A stretch of 64,000 nt of DNA from an uncultured Candidatus Melainabacteria bacterium (GCA_934754425.1 CAKVIN010000008.1:1-64000), one strand, 5' to 3'; counted from the stretch's first letter, positions 53,338-63,572 are shown. The notes: generated from the letters alone by a model not told the origin. Made by a program: numbers and translations.

Positions 53338-54720
53338 ATGATAAATGATTTAACAAAGGGAGAACCACTAAAATTAATGATGTTGTTTTCTATTCCGTTA
53401 TTAATAGGAAACATTTTTCAGCAATTTTATAATATTGCAGATATTATTATAGTCGGCAGAACTCTCGGGATGAATGCTCTTGCAGCAGTTGGAGCAGTTT
53501 CACCTCTGTTTTTTCTTATTATGTTTATTATAGTTGGACTTACAAATGGCTTTTCTGTAATCACCGGACAAAGATTCGGAGCTAAAGACTATGAAGGTGT
53601 TAGACGTTCTGTTACAATGTCAACAATTTTGAGTACAACTTTCACATTTATATTTACTGTAATTTGTGCTGTATTTATGCATTGGATTTTACATCTGATG
53701 AATGTTCCGCCTGAAATATACCGTGATGCTTACCTTTATATACAAATTGTTGTATTTGGACTGCTTGTCGCTAATTTCTACAATCTTTTAGCAAGTGTAA
53801 TCAGAGCACTCGGAGATAGTATGACTCCGCTTTATTGCTTGATTATAGCTTCTGTTTTAAATATATTTTTAGCTTTGTTATTTATTTTAAAATTTCATTT
53901 TGGAGTTCCGGGGTCAGCTTTTGCACTGGTTTTATCGCAAGCTTTTTCAGGTGTTTTATGTGTTTGGTATGTGAAAAAGCATTTTCCGATTTTACATTTA
54001 AAAAAACAGGATTGGATTTTTGATTGGAAAAAGGAATTTGGTTTTGCGTATGAGCACTTAAAAGTAGGAGTTCCAATGGCAGTTCAATTCGCAATATTAG
54101 GCACAAGCATCCTTATTATTCAGAGCGTTTGCAACTCTTTCGGTGCAAATGTAATTGCTGCATTCACTGCTGCATTAAGAATTGAGCAAATAGCAACCCT
54201 TCCAATGATATCATTTGGTGTAGCTTTAGCTTCTTTTGTTGCTCAAAATTTTGGTGCAGGAAACTTTTCCAGAATTAGATATGGGGTAACTAGAGCTTCG
54301 CTTATAAATGTTGGCTTAAGTGTTGTAATGGCTTTTATAATGCACTTTTGGGGCGGACATTTAGTTAGAATTTTTGTCGGGTATCAAAATGAAAATATAG
54401 TAAGCATAGCGCATGCTTATTTATTTAGAAGTTCTTTATTCTACTTTTTCTTGGCTCAGATTTTTATTTACAGAAATGCTCTTCAAGGACTTGGAAGAGC
54501 TGTTATACCTATGCTTGCATCAATTGGCGAATTGTTAATGAGGGCTTTTGCTGCAATTTATTTGGCTACAAGAATCGGATATTTTGGAGTATTTTATGCA
54601 GGTCCAATTGCTTGGGTTGCAGCCTCTTTAGTTTTAGCTATCGGATATTATTCAACCATCAAAGTATTTTTATTCAAAGCGCAAAAGAAATTAAGAAATA
54701 GTAGAAAACTGAATTTATAG
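53338..54720 (+). CDS. MATE family efflux transporter
   Basis: A 460-residue, twelve-helix inner-membrane exporter. It starts MINDLTKGEPLKLMMLFSIP, typical of the DinF/NorM-like branch, and has IADIIIVGRTLGMNALAAVG, TNGFSVITGQRFGAKDYEGV and GALxxxGLGRAxxP-type repeats in ALQGLGRAVIPML. Substrates are often cationic drugs or metabolites. A TATAAT lies 24 nt upstream and GAGGCTAGCC may be the ribosome site. Confidence 0.9.
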   Translation: MINDLTKGEPLKLMMLFSIPLLIGNIFQQFYNIADIIIVGRTLGMNALAAVGAVSPLFFLIMFIIVGLTNGFSVITGQRFGAKDYEGVRRSVTMSTILSTTFTFIFTVICAVFMHWILHLMNVPPEIYRDAYLYIQIVVFGLLVANFYNLLASVIRALGDSMTPLYCLIIASVLNIFLALLFILKFHFGVPGSAFALVLSQAFSGVLCVWYVKKHFPILHLKKQDWIFDWKKEFGFAYEHLKVGVPMAVQFAILGTSILIIQSVCNSFGANVIAAFTAALRIEQIATLPMISFGVALASFVAQNFGAGNFSRIRYGVTRASLINVGLSVVMAFIMHFWGGHLVRIFVGYQNENIVSIAHAYLFRSSLFYFFLAQIFIYRNALQGLGRAVIPMLASIGELLMRAFAAIYLATRIGYFGVFYAGPIAWVAASLVLAIGYYSTIKVFLFKAQKKLRNSRKLNL

Positions 54721-54779
54721 ACAAAAACGAAAACTTATTATAAAATGTATTTGCAGGGTAAAAGTAGAGAACCGCTACT

Positions 54780-54835
54780 AACTTCTTAGCCACAATCTAC
54801 AATTGGAATAATGACTAAGAAAGGAGGTAGTTGCT
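54780..54835 (+). promoter_or_regulatory. Leader that can sequester the ribosome site of the small hydrophobic peptide
   Basis: TTCTTAG near 54783 can pair with CTAAGAA near 54815, and CTAC with GTAG further out. This places AAAGGAGG in a fold, as in known type I toxin mRNAs. Confidence 0.45.
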
Positions 54836-54907
54836 ATGATTGACAAATTAATAATGCTATCACTAGCATTGAGCATACTAGTAATAGCACTAAAAATCAA
54901 TTCATAG
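54836..54907 (+). CDS. Very short hydrophobic peptide, possible type I toxin
   Basis: A 23-residue peptide, MIDKLIMLSLALSILVIALK then INS, forming a single membrane helix. It has one of the best ribosome sites in the window (AAAGGAGG, 8 nt spacing). Inside the coding part TGCTATCACTAG and CTAGTAATAGCA form a hairpin, and a strong terminator overlaps its stop. Short helices of this kind with folded mRNAs are typical of type I toxins (Ibs- or Fst-like). No antisense RNA promoter was proven, so the call is tentative. Confidence 0.5.
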   Translation: MIDKLIMLSLALSILVIALKINS

Positions 54908-54951
54908 CGGGGATTACACGGCACCTCAAGCAAGTGCCACCCTGCTCTTTT
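54907..54951 (+). terminator. Terminator after the small hydrophobic peptide
   Basis: Nested stem GCGGGG...CCCTGC around GGCAC/GTGCC, followed by TCTTTTATT. An antisense antitoxin RNA would be expected to overlap this region. Confidence 0.75.
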
Positions 54952-55065
54952 ATTATTTACGATTTTAGTCAATTTGTCAATTATTTTGTTAAATTTTCGT
55001 GTGTAATTTATCAAAAAATGTGTTATCATAAGATAAGATAAAATTTGTGTGAAGAGGATAGATAT

Positions 55066-55761
55066 ATGGAAAATAATAACAAGCCTGTTGTTCATTTGAT
55101 TTCAAAGCCTGATAATATGCTAAAAACGATATATACAGCAGCAAGAACTTGTTATAGTGCGGATATGCCGTTTAATATTTATAACAGTGCTGATGATGAA
55201 GAAAAAATGCTTAAACTTATTGAAAGAGTTGTCGGTTCGGGACATTATTCAGTAATCGAGCACATACAAGTTACATTTGCTATTTCAAATGTTTCAAGAG
55301 CTTGTACTCATCAGCTTGTAAGACATCGTCATATGTCTTTTTCACAAAAATCTCAAAGATATGTTAAAGAAAAAGGGCAATTTGATTATTTAATTCCGCC
55401 TACAATTGAAAAAAATGAAGAATTGAAAGCTAAATTTGTTGAATTTATGGGCAAAATTTCTGAAATTTATACAGAATTTACAGAAGCAGGAATTCCGGCA
55501 GAAGATGCAAGAGCAGTACTTCCTAATGCGGCTTCAACCTCTATTGTTGCAAGCTTAAACTTAAGAGAAATGATTCACCTTGCAAATTTAAGACTTTGCA
55601 CAAGAGCTCAATATGAAATCAGAACAATGGTTAAAATGATGTGTGATGAACTTGTTAAAGCAGAACCTTGGTTGAAATCATACCTTGTTCCAAAATGTGA
55701 AAGATTAGGATTCTGTGATGAAGACAAATCTTGTGGAAGAAAGCCAAAATTGAGTATTTAG
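55066..55761 (+). CDS. thyX: Flavin-dependent thymidylate synthase
   Basis: Makes dTMP from dUMP using FAD. The 231 residues contain the ThyX signature RHRHMSFSQKSQRY (RHRx7S) and HYSVIEHIQVTFAI. They also contain LPNAASTSIVASLNLREMIH and RLCTRAQYEIR. It is full length. GAAGAGGATAGAT precedes the ATG. No classic thyA was seen in the window. Confidence 0.95.
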   Translation: MENNNKPVVHLISKPDNMLKTIYTAARTCYSADMPFNIYNSADDEEKMLKLIERVVGSGHYSVIEHIQVTFAISNVSRACTHQLVRHRHMSFSQKSQRYVKEKGQFDYLIPPTIEKNEELKAKFVEFMGKISEIYTEFTEAGIPAEDARAVLPNAASTSIVASLNLREMIHLANLRLCTRAQYEIRTMVKMMCDELVKAEPWLKSYLVPKCERLGFCDEDKSCGRKPKLSI

Positions 55762-55764
55762 TGT

Positions 55765-56553
55765 ATGAAAAAACTTGGTTTTATTCTTACAATATTATTT
55801 TTATTGCTTGTAGCGTTATATTTTTTTATTTTTGCGCCTGAAAAATATGAAAATAAAGATGTATACGATGTTATTCAGCAGCGTGGAAAAATTAAAGTTG
55901 GTATTAATACTGATTCTAAGCCATTTGGCTTTTTTGATGAAAAGTGGGAAGTTCAAGGCTATGATGTAGATTTAGCAAGATATATTTCGCAATATCTTTT
56001 AAAATCACCAAATGCTGTAGAGTTTTATCCTGTTTCACCGTCCAATAGAATGTTAAAAGTTTCGACCGGAGAAGTTGATATTGTAATTGCGACTATGACA
56101 ATAACTAAACAAAGAGAAGATGTTTTAACTTTTTCTATTCCTTATGATGTGGCTGGTCAAGCTTTATTGGTTCGTTCAAATAGTAAAATTCAATCTATTG
56201 CCGACTTGTCAGGACAAAATGTTGGTGTTGTTTTTGGTACTACTGCAGAAAAAAATATGTTGAATCTTGCGCCGACCGCTAATATTATTGGATTTAGAAA
56301 TTACAGAGTTGCGTATGAAGCTTTAAAAGCCGGTAAAATTGATGTGTTAACTTCTGATGATACAATTTTGAGTAGATTTGCATATGAAGACAAAAGTGTA
56401 AAACTTTTGCCAAAAAGATATACAAAAGAACCGTATGGAATTGCAATGAAAAAAGGTAAAGAAACTATAAAATTAAAAGAAAATATTGATTTTGCGATCC
56501 AAGATATGCAACGTAAGTACGTTATTACCAGATTGCGCAGAAAATGGCTGTAG
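55765..56553 (+). CDS. ABC transporter amino-acid-binding protein
   Basis: A 262-residue solute-binding protein. It has an N-terminal membrane/signal segment (MKKLGFILTILFLLLVALYF) and the SBP_bac_3 core: IKVGINTDSKPFGFFDEKWE, VQGYDVDLARYISQYLL, MTITKQREDVLTFSIPY and the later DDTILSRFAYEDKS. Polar amino acids (Gln, Glu or similar) are the usual ligands. No permease or ATPase genes are adjacent, so the partner must lie elsewhere. It follows thyX by 3 nt. Confidence 0.85.
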   Translation: MKKLGFILTILFLLLVALYFFIFAPEKYENKDVYDVIQQRGKIKVGINTDSKPFGFFDEKWEVQGYDVDLARYISQYLLKSPNAVEFYPVSPSNRMLKVSTGEVDIVIATMTITKQREDVLTFSIPYDVAGQALLVRSNSKIQSIADLSGQNVGVVFGTTAEKNMLNLAPTANIIGFRNYRVAYEALKAGKIDVLTSDDTILSRFAYEDKSVKLLPKRYTKEPYGIAMKKGKETIKLKENIDFAIQDMQRKYVITRLRRKWL

Positions 56554-56573
56554 GAAATATAAGAGAATAAGTT

Positions 56574-56662
56574 CATTAGAATTGCTTACGTTCTAAAATT
56601 CTTAAACGAACTTAATGACTTAACGACTTAGCGACTTAATGACTTTCTGAAACAATAAGGAA
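56574..56662. repeat. GACTTAACG repeat element, copy 2
   Basis: GTTCATTAGAATTGC, then ACGAACTTAATGACTT, ACGACTT and AGCGACTTAATGACTT, the same border units as the 41.9 kb array. Confidence 0.65.
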
Positions 56663-56668
56663 TACAAG

Positions 56669-57184
56669 ATGAGAAATAAAATAATTATTTTTTCAGGTAA
56701 ACAATATTCAGGCAAAGATACGGCAGCAAAGATACTTATGGAAGCTATGCCGGAATTTCGACGTTGTGCAATGGGTGATATTATAAAACTTGAATACGCA
56801 AAAGAACATAATTTGACTTATGAAGAAATTGAAGCCAATAAATCTCAGTATCGTCAAGGCTTAATTGAATTGGGAAATTGGGGACGAGAACAAAGTCCTG
56901 ATTATTGGTTGGAAAAAATTATAGCCCAGGAAGGTCATATTGTTGTAACAGATGTAAGAATTAAGCACGAGTACGAAGTATTTAAAAATGCCGGTGCAAT
57001 TTCAATACGTGTAAACGCAACACGAGAGATAAGAGAAGCTCGTGGAGGCAAACTAATTGGTGAAAATGATGTTACAGAAGTTGATCTTGATAATATTCAA
57101 GACTGGGATTTTCAACTCGACAATAACAAGGATTACGAAACATTGAGAAAAAATGTTCTAAAAATTGTTGAAAAATTACGCTAA
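56669..57184 (+). CDS. P-loop nucleotide kinase-like protein
   Basis: A 171-residue protein with the P-loop FSGKQYSGKDTAAKIL, typical of deoxynucleoside-monophosphate kinases and dephospho-CoA kinase-like enzymes. VVTDVRIKHEYEVFKNAG and RVNATREIREARGG supply later strands and an arginine-rich lid. A role in phosphorylating a nucleotide is likely, but the substrate is uncertain. It converges on the next gene with 4 nt of overlap. AATAAGGAATACA precedes the ATG. Confidence 0.7.
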   Translation: MRNKIIIFSGKQYSGKDTAAKILMEAMPEFRRCAMGDIIKLEYAKEHNLTYEEIEANKSQYRQGLIELGNWGREQSPDYWLEKIIAQEGHIVVTDVRIKHEYEVFKNAGAISIRVNATREIREARGGKLIGENDVTEVDLDNIQDWDFQLDNNKDYETLRKNVLKIVEKLR

Positions 57185-58686
57185 GCATTTTTTACCTCCG
57201 CTTGTTTTGATTGATTATTTGCTAAAAAAGTATCTTTTTGAGGAATATCTTTTGGTGGTGGATTAAATAATTTGTCTGCTTCACTACCTAATTTACTTAA
57301 ACCAACACCGGCTAAAGAACCATAAATCATACCTTGAACTCCGGAAAATAACATTGCAGTCATTGCCATTGATGTGCCGATACCTGCAATAGCAGGGAAA
57401 CCAAGTGTTAATGCTCGTGAAATACGTTCTTGTTTTGTATCAGCTGTGCTTATTGCAACACCGCTCATACCAATCATTCCGATTCCTGTTAAAATATCAG
57501 TTGGAGCACCACCTAGCACTAAATCTCGTTTTTTATCAAAGTATTCTACGCATTCGCTTTTATTTGCTTTTCTAAGTTTATTATTTGTTTTTGACAATGT
57601 TTTTTCTATGATATTTTTTTCTTCTTGATTAAGATGTGGACTTATAATATCAAAAAGCTCATGGTACTTGCCTTTAACATCTTTTCCATCACCCATTAAT
57701 ATATCGACAGCATTTTTACCTTGTTGTTCAAAATTATTTCTAGTCGGCATAAGTATATCTTCCGCCCAGAATGACATATTGTTTTTAATCAGATTTTTAT
57801 TATGAATCATTTTTTCTTTAAAAGTACCGTCAGATTTAAAACCTTTAAACTGTTTTAAATATCCGTTAGTTAATTTGTCATAAAAATCTTTTTCTAAATT
57901 ATTCATTGATGTTTCTTGTGCAATAAGTCGTTCAGATACTTCATTATGAGCAAAGAATTTTCTTGCACTTTTTATTTCTAATAATTTTTGCTCGAATAAT
58001 TTTTGTTCAGCAGGGCTTAATTTCTTTTTATATATACCTAACATGGTTTCAAAGGAATCTAAGCTTTTTTCAGTTTTTTTATAATGTTTGAAAACAGTTG
58101 ATTTACTTAAAGAATCAAACCAGTTAGAAATAGAATTATGTACAGGTGACATGACTTTTCTAAAACCAGAATCACATTTTTTTAGTATTTTTCTTGCTGT
58201 GTCATTTTTTACCCCATTAAATTTTTCGGATTGACATAACCACTTAAAACCAATATCTTTTGTAGCGTTGGCTGAGTTTGTAAATTGAAAAATGTCTAAT
58301 ATTTTTTGTAAAAAGTTTTCACACGCTTTATAAAATTTACTTTTTACTATATTGTTTTTGTTCGTTTGAACATTTGTATTCGCACTATGAATCATTTCTT
58401 TTAATTTATTAACATATTTTCCGGAAAATTGTGGATTTAATAATGCAATTAAACCGGTTATTACAAGTACAGAACTACCGGCTGTAATTGCAGCTTTGTG
58501 AGATTTCTTTTTTTCTTCGTCTTTGTCTTGTGGATTTTTTACAAAAGAATCTACTGTATTAGAAATAGCATTTTGAATTTCGGTAATCGGTTTATTAATA
58601 AATTCGGGGGTAGTATCCGATATCTTACGAAAAGACGGATAACGCATGTCGTAATTATACATATTAGTATTAAAATTGACAGACAT
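57181..58686 (-). CDS. Large orphan membrane-associated protein
   Basis: A 501-residue protein without a recognised family. The N-terminus has a tyrosine/asparagine-rich stretch and PSFRK. A helix near residue 70 (AGSSVLVITGLIALL) and two more in the last 100 residues (MIGMSGVAIST and IAGIGTSMAMTAML onward) suggest membrane insertion. The middle ~300 residues are charged and helical. It carries the bipartite upstream element. A structural or envelope role is possible, but nothing specific can be said. Confidence 0.6.
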   Translation of the reverse strand: MSVNFNTNMYNYDMRYPSFRKISDTTPEFINKPITEIQNAISNTVDSFVKNPQDKDEEKKKSHKAAITAGSSVLVITGLIALLNPQFSGKYVNKLKEMIHSANTNVQTNKNNIVKSKFYKACENFLQKILDIFQFTNSANATKDIGFKWLCQSEKFNGVKNDTARKILKKCDSGFRKVMSPVHNSISNWFDSLSKSTVFKHYKKTEKSLDSFETMLGIYKKKLSPAEQKLFEQKLLEIKSARKFFAHNEVSERLIAQETSMNNLEKDFYDKLTNGYLKQFKGFKSDGTFKEKMIHNKNLIKNNMSFWAEDILMPTRNNFEQQGKNAVDILMGDGKDVKGKYHELFDIISPHLNQEEKNIIEKTLSKTNNKLRKANKSECVEYFDKKRDLVLGGAPTDILTGIGMIGMSGVAISTADTKQERISRALTLGFPAIAGIGTSMAMTAMLFSGVQGMIYGSLAGVGLSKLGSEADKLFNPPPKDIPQKDTFLANNQSKQAEVKNA

Positions 58687-58713
58687 AAATAAACCTTCTA
58701 AACCTGCTACATG

Positions 58714-58745
58714 TATATAAAGTACATTTTCCTACAAAAATTGCC
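58714..58745 (-). promoter_or_regulatory. Bipartite promoter-like element, site 4 of 6
   Basis: Minus-strand GGCAATTT, 15 nt, CTTTATATA, 27 nt before the start of the 501-residue orphan. Confidence 0.6.
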
Positions 58746-58935
58746 AATTGAGTTGATATAATAATTAATAAAAATCTAAAAGTCACTAATAATAAGAAAA
58801 ACTAATGTTTACATAACTTAATTTACTGTAAATAAGTGTTATTCGGTATTTTTATACGTTAATATTTTAATATTATTTTGCTTAATTACTCGTTGTAAAT
58901 AAAGTTTTTATATTATATAATGAGGGCAACAATAA

Positions 58936-60361
<1,426 letters not shown>

Positions 60362-60363
<2 letters not shown>

Positions 60364-60470
60364 AGACTCTAAGTCGTTAGGACGTTAAGTCGTTAAGTTC
60401 GTATTTAAAATATTTTTATAATGAACTTAGCGACTTAATGACTTAAAGACAAAACGACTTTTATACAAAG
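60362..60470. repeat. GACTTAACG repeat element, copy 3
   Basis: AGTCGTTAGGACGTTAAGTC and GTTAAGTTC face GAACTTAGCGACTTAATGAC, making a hairpin inside the atpD-atpC operon. It must be tolerated in the mRNA. Confidence 0.65.
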
Positions 60471-60478
60471 GATTTTTT

Positions 60479-60871
60479 ATGAAACTAAAAATAATTACAC
60501 ACGAGCGCATAGTATTTGAAGGTGAAGTTGATGAACTTGTGATTCAAACGACAGGTGGACAACTTGGTATCTTGAAAGACCATATTCCGCTTACAACTGC
60601 TTTAGAAATTGGTGTAACAAAGGCAAAAGTTGGCGAAAAATACAAGTATTTTGCAACAATGGGCGGAATTTTTCAGTTCAAAAATAATGAAGCAACAATT
60701 CTTACAGATGTTTGCGAAGATGGTTGTGACATAGATGTAACGAGAGCGAATGCAGCAAAAGATAGAGCCGAAACCAGATTGGCTGATAATAGCGCTAAAA
60801 TCGATGCAGATAGAGCACAAGCAGCGTTAGCACGTTCATTAGCACGTTTGAAAGCCGCATTAAATAAATAG
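60479..60871 (+). CDS. atpC: ATP synthase subunit epsilon
   Basis: Central-stalk subunit that also limits ATP hydrolysis. The 130 residues show the beta-sandwich LKIITHERIVFEGEVDELVI, GQLGILKDHIPLTTAL, and GGIFQFKNNEATILTD. A C-terminal helical pair (AAKDRAETRLADN, then AQAALARSLARLKAAL) follows. An AAAGGATTTTTT site precedes the ATG. Confidence 0.95.
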   Translation: MKLKIITHERIVFEGEVDELVIQTTGGQLGILKDHIPLTTALEIGVTKAKVGEKYKYFATMGGIFQFKNNEATILTDVCEDGCDIDVTRANAAKDRAETRLADNSAKIDADRAQAALARSLARLKAALNK

Positions 60872-60882
60872 GTTTGAGATTT

Positions 60883-61317
60883 ATGAATAATAAAATTATA
60901 GTGAGTATTTTATCATTAGTGTTGTTTGCTACTTTATCAGTATTTGCAAGTGATATGGGCTTTACAAAAGCATTAAAAAATTGCTCTGCTTATTCTGATA
61001 GCGGACAAGTGCAAACTTCCGGTATGAATGTTAAATCTAATAAAAAGATTGTTGGTTGGCAAGGTGATAGATGCGCATATAAAGAAACTATCAGTTTTAT
61101 GAATATAAATTCAGAGATTTCTTGCAAATTTACAAAAGCTCAAATTAATGAAATTGTTTCAGTAATGGATGCTTATGATTTAGTTCAAAAATATTCGGGT
61201 TCTTCACCGGATTTATCTAATATAGAAGAGGCACAAAAGACTCCTGTGTCAAAAGTTTGGTCAAAATATCTTCAAGACCCGACTGTATGTACGATTACTA
61301 CAAGTCAAGATGAATAA
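60883..61317 (+). CDS. Secreted hypothetical protein
   Basis: A 144-residue protein with a signal peptide (MNNKIIVSILSLVLFATLSV, then FAS) and four conserved-looking cysteines in the mature part, which may form disulfides in the periplasm. No family is recognised. It starts close after atpC, so it may be read from the same transcript. The ATG used follows GGTTTGAGATTT. Confidence 0.6.
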   Translation: MNNKIIVSILSLVLFATLSVFASDMGFTKALKNCSAYSDSGQVQTSGMNVKSNKKIVGWQGDRCAYKETISFMNINSEISCKFTKAQINEIVSVMDAYDLVQKYSGSSPDLSNIEEAQKTPVSKVWSKYLQDPTVCTITTSQDE

Positions 61318-61425
61318 TATTTAATCAAAAATAGTTTTTTAATACTAATTCTTATGGGTGTTGATATTCGAAGAAAAAACATTATAATGTAATGTATATA
61401 AAAGTATCAACTATAAGGAGCTCAT

Positions 61426-61791
61426 ATGTCCAGTGTTTCAAACCAACTAATGATGAATCAATTTATGTTGAATCAACAATTGTTGAATCAAACATATGAG
61501 TCTAGTACAAAAATAAAAGAAATTAAAACAGATAATGATTTATCTTATGCTAAAGATGGCGAAGCCAATTATGATAAAGCGATGGATACAGATGATGACG
61601 GCATAATTTCTTACGATGAATACATGGAATATTGTAAGCAAAATGCCTCATCTACTCCTGTAAGTAAAAATACAACTACTGTTGATGAAAATTCTGAAAC
61701 TTTCCAAACAAAGAATGTTGTAAGAGATATAGAAAAATACATAAAAATTGCATATCCTGAAAACAACTCCAAAATTGCAGCAGAAGCATAA
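61426..61791 (+). CDS. EF-hand-type calcium-binding protein
   Basis: A 121-residue protein. The N-terminus is Met/Gln/Asn-rich (NQLMMNQFMLNQQLLNQTY) and helical. The centre has an EF-hand loop DTDDDGIISYDEY, with calcium ligands at positions 1, 3, 5 and 12. A second partial loop may lie earlier (KDGEANYDKAM). It lacks a signal sequence. The role is unknown, and EF-hand dockerin-like proteins are common in related genomes. ATAAGGAGCTCAT precedes the ATG. Confidence 0.7.
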   Translation: MSSVSNQLMMNQFMLNQQLLNQTYESSTKIKEIKTDNDLSYAKDGEANYDKAMDTDDDGIISYDEYMEYCKQNASSTPVSKNTTTVDENSETFQTKNVVRDIEKYIKIAYPENNSKIAAEA

Positions 61792-61825
61792 GGTTGTTTA
61801 AGGATTGAATAATATATGTTATAGT

Positions 61826-61925
61826 GTAGATGTACTTATACTCGCAAGAGATGGGCATAAACCTGCTAGACAGGTTCCCATGGTACAAAAGCAAGTAAGT
61901 GTATGCCTTGTGCATACACTTTTTA
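61826..61925 (+). ncRNA. Structured transcript candidate with terminator
   Basis: ATGGG-CATA-AACCTG/CAGGTT-CCCAT folds as a nested hairpin at 61851-61881. It is followed by a terminator AGTGTATGC/GCATACACT with a T4 tail at 61898-61924. The region has no gene. It may be a small RNA or just the folded 3' end of the EF-hand mRNA. No convincing promoter was found. Confidence 0.4.
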
Positions 61926-61935
61926 AATTTATTAT

Positions 61936-62697
61936 CTATTCGCTCTTAAATATATTTTTAAATGTATTTATTATTTTTTCTGTCCATGAAACTTCTTTTG
62001 GAGGAAAGCCCGTGTAATTTGTTTCGTATCTTACACCAAGTTCTTTAGCATGGTTTTGCCAAAAACGGTGAATGCGTAATTGTCCCTCAGGTGATGTCTG
62101 TATATGCTCATATAATTCCTCAAAAGCTGTATTTCTTTCCGTTTCATTAGATATTTTACTTACTTTTTTTATTTCTTTTTTGAATGGATTAAAAATAGCT
62201 CTATCAAATTGCTTTTCTACATATGTATCCAGACTCCAGAACAATGCTTTGTCTAGTGTCTTTTTGAGGTTACCAGTTTTATAAAATGAAGATATTTCAC
62301 CATTCGGATCAATAGCATGCTTAGAATCCACATGTGGATTATTTTTTAGATTCAAATAATCTGGTAAACTTAGAGGCTGTGATTTTGTTGGATGTCCATG
62401 AAACGACATTGTATGCTCAGGGATATTTCTTGGATCCATTTCGACGCAATGACTGGTTCCATCAAATTCTCCCCAAACTCTATTTTTATTTACATAAACC
62501 CCTCTTTCAAAAGGTTCTTTCGCTTTCAAAGCGGACATTATTCTATTTTTTGCATAAGATATTGCGGCTTCTTCAGAGCCAAAATTAATTGTCCCATCGC
62601 TTAATACATATCCCATATTTTTAGGATTAATTTTCCCTTTTGGAACTTTGTATGTTAATAAAGACATCCCCTGTTTTATTGCATCCAATTTCCCCAT
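61936..62697 (-). CDS. JAMM/MPN-motif protein
   Basis: A 253-residue protein with the metalloprotease-type motif HGHPTKSQPLSLPD, matching HxHx7SxxD exactly. An upstream glutamate in GEFDG may be the catalytic one. JAB/MPN enzymes of bacteria cleave ubiquitin-like conjugates, process sulfur carriers or, in phage tails and toxins, act on peptides. The flanking parts (KNRIMSALKAKEPFERGVYV) are not like known members. It has no signal peptide. It carries the bipartite element directly before AAGGAG. Activity is not proven. Confidence 0.6.
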   Translation of the reverse strand: MGKLDAIKQGMSLLTYKVPKGKINPKNMGYVLSDGTINFGSEEAAISYAKNRIMSALKAKEPFERGVYVNKNRVWGEFDGTSHCVEMDPRNIPEHTMSFHGHPTKSQPLSLPDYLNLKNNPHVDSKHAIDPNGEISSFYKTGNLKKTLDKALFWSLDTYVEKQFDRAIFNPFKKEIKKVSKISNETERNTAFEELYEHIQTSPEGQLRIHRFWQNHAKELGVRYETNYTGFPPKEVSWTEKIINTFKNIFKSE

Positions 62698-62711
62698 AAA
62701 ATCTCCTTATA

Positions 62712-62743
62712 TTTATAAAGTCTAAAAAGTTAGAAAAATTGCT
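62712..62743 (-). promoter_or_regulatory. Bipartite promoter-like element, site 5 of 6
   Basis: Minus-strand AGCAATTT, 15 nt, CTTTATAAA, ending 14 nt before the ATG. The ribosome site AAGGAG lies in between, so the transcript would have a very short leader. Confidence 0.55.
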
Positions 62744-62799
62744 CAATATATTAATAATGTAAATAAGAATTTTAAATTATAATAAGATACATTCCAAAG

Positions 62800-62828
62800 T
62801 TGACATCTCTTATACCTAACATTAAAAT
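62800..62828 (+). promoter_or_regulatory. Sigma-70 type promoter, leaderless
   Basis: TTGACA, a 17-nt spacer and TAAAAT. The hexamer ends 6 nt before the ATG of the next gene. Confidence 0.65.
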
Positions 62829-62834
62829 AATTGT

Positions 62835-63572
62835 ATGTTAAGAAAATGTTTACTCACTTGTATATTTTGCTTATGTTTACTAACCCCAAGTTTTGCGCTT
62901 CCTGTTGATAATGGAGGACATGCCGGCACTCCTGCTGGATTTTATGATGACATTAATCCAGAAGATTTGGATAAAGAAGACAAGGATGATGATTCAAGAC
63001 CTTATCAATCTTTTACAGAAGATGATATGGGAGGTGAAATTATTATTCCGCCTACATCAAACACAAAACCAACAAAAGATTATGCATCTATTTATAATAG
63101 TTTAGATGTTCCGACTTTTTCTTATTTGCACGATATAGATCCTGATCAATATTATGATATGAAAGATACATCTTGGTCTGTTTATCCTTTGCTTAGGTTG
63201 ATTTCACCTATTTATTTCAAAAATATTACGATTGAACCTGGGTATTACTTATTGACACCAAGAGAGCAGAATGGCGAGTGGTATATGCTGTTTAAACAAA
63301 ATGGAGTCGTTAAACATATAATTCCGGTTTATGATAGGGATTACACACCGGAAATGTTTTATGACGAACATATACCAAAGCCAAAGTTAACTACATCACA
63401 AAAAATTCATATGGGTTTTCTTGATTTTATCGGCAAAATGGATAGTACAAAGAGAAAAGCCCCTGTTCAAACGTATTTGGAAGTGAATGATTTAGAAAAT
63501 TATTTTGTTTCTATAATAATTTATTATGGCTCTCATAAATATTCAACTATATTTAGAACGGTAAAATTATAA
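62835..63572 (+). CDS. Secreted hypothetical protein
   Basis: A 245-residue protein with a signal peptide (MLRKCLLTCIFCLCLLTPSF, then AL). The mature part has an acidic, proline/threonine-rich region (DINPEDLDKEDKDDDSRP), and then a beta-rich part (EPGYYLLTPREQNGEWYML). No family is recognised. It has an ideal promoter but no ribosome site, so leaderless translation is predicted. It probably acts in the periplasm or outside the cell. Confidence 0.65.
   Translation: MLRKCLLTCIFCLCLLTPSFALPVDNGGHAGTPAGFYDDINPEDLDKEDKDDDSRPYQSFTEDDMGGEIIIPPTSNTKPTKDYASIYNSLDVPTFSYLHDIDPDQYYDMKDTSWSVYPLLRLISPIYFKNITIEPGYYLLTPREQNGEWYMLFKQNGVVKHIIPVYDRDYTPEMFYDEHIPKPKLTTSQKIHMGFLDFIGKMDSTKRKAPVQTYLEVNDLENYFVSIIIYYGSHKYSTIFRTVKL

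Noticed and set aside
54778..55095. Minus-strand frame across the small hydrophobic peptide locus
   Set aside because: No ribosome site, and it runs through the terminator and the thyX start. The region is better explained by the plus-strand peptide and terminator.
61826..61925. tRNA or 4.5S RNA
   Set aside because: No cloverleaf, no TTCGA arm and no GGAAG/AGCAG core; only a simple nested hairpin and a terminator are present.
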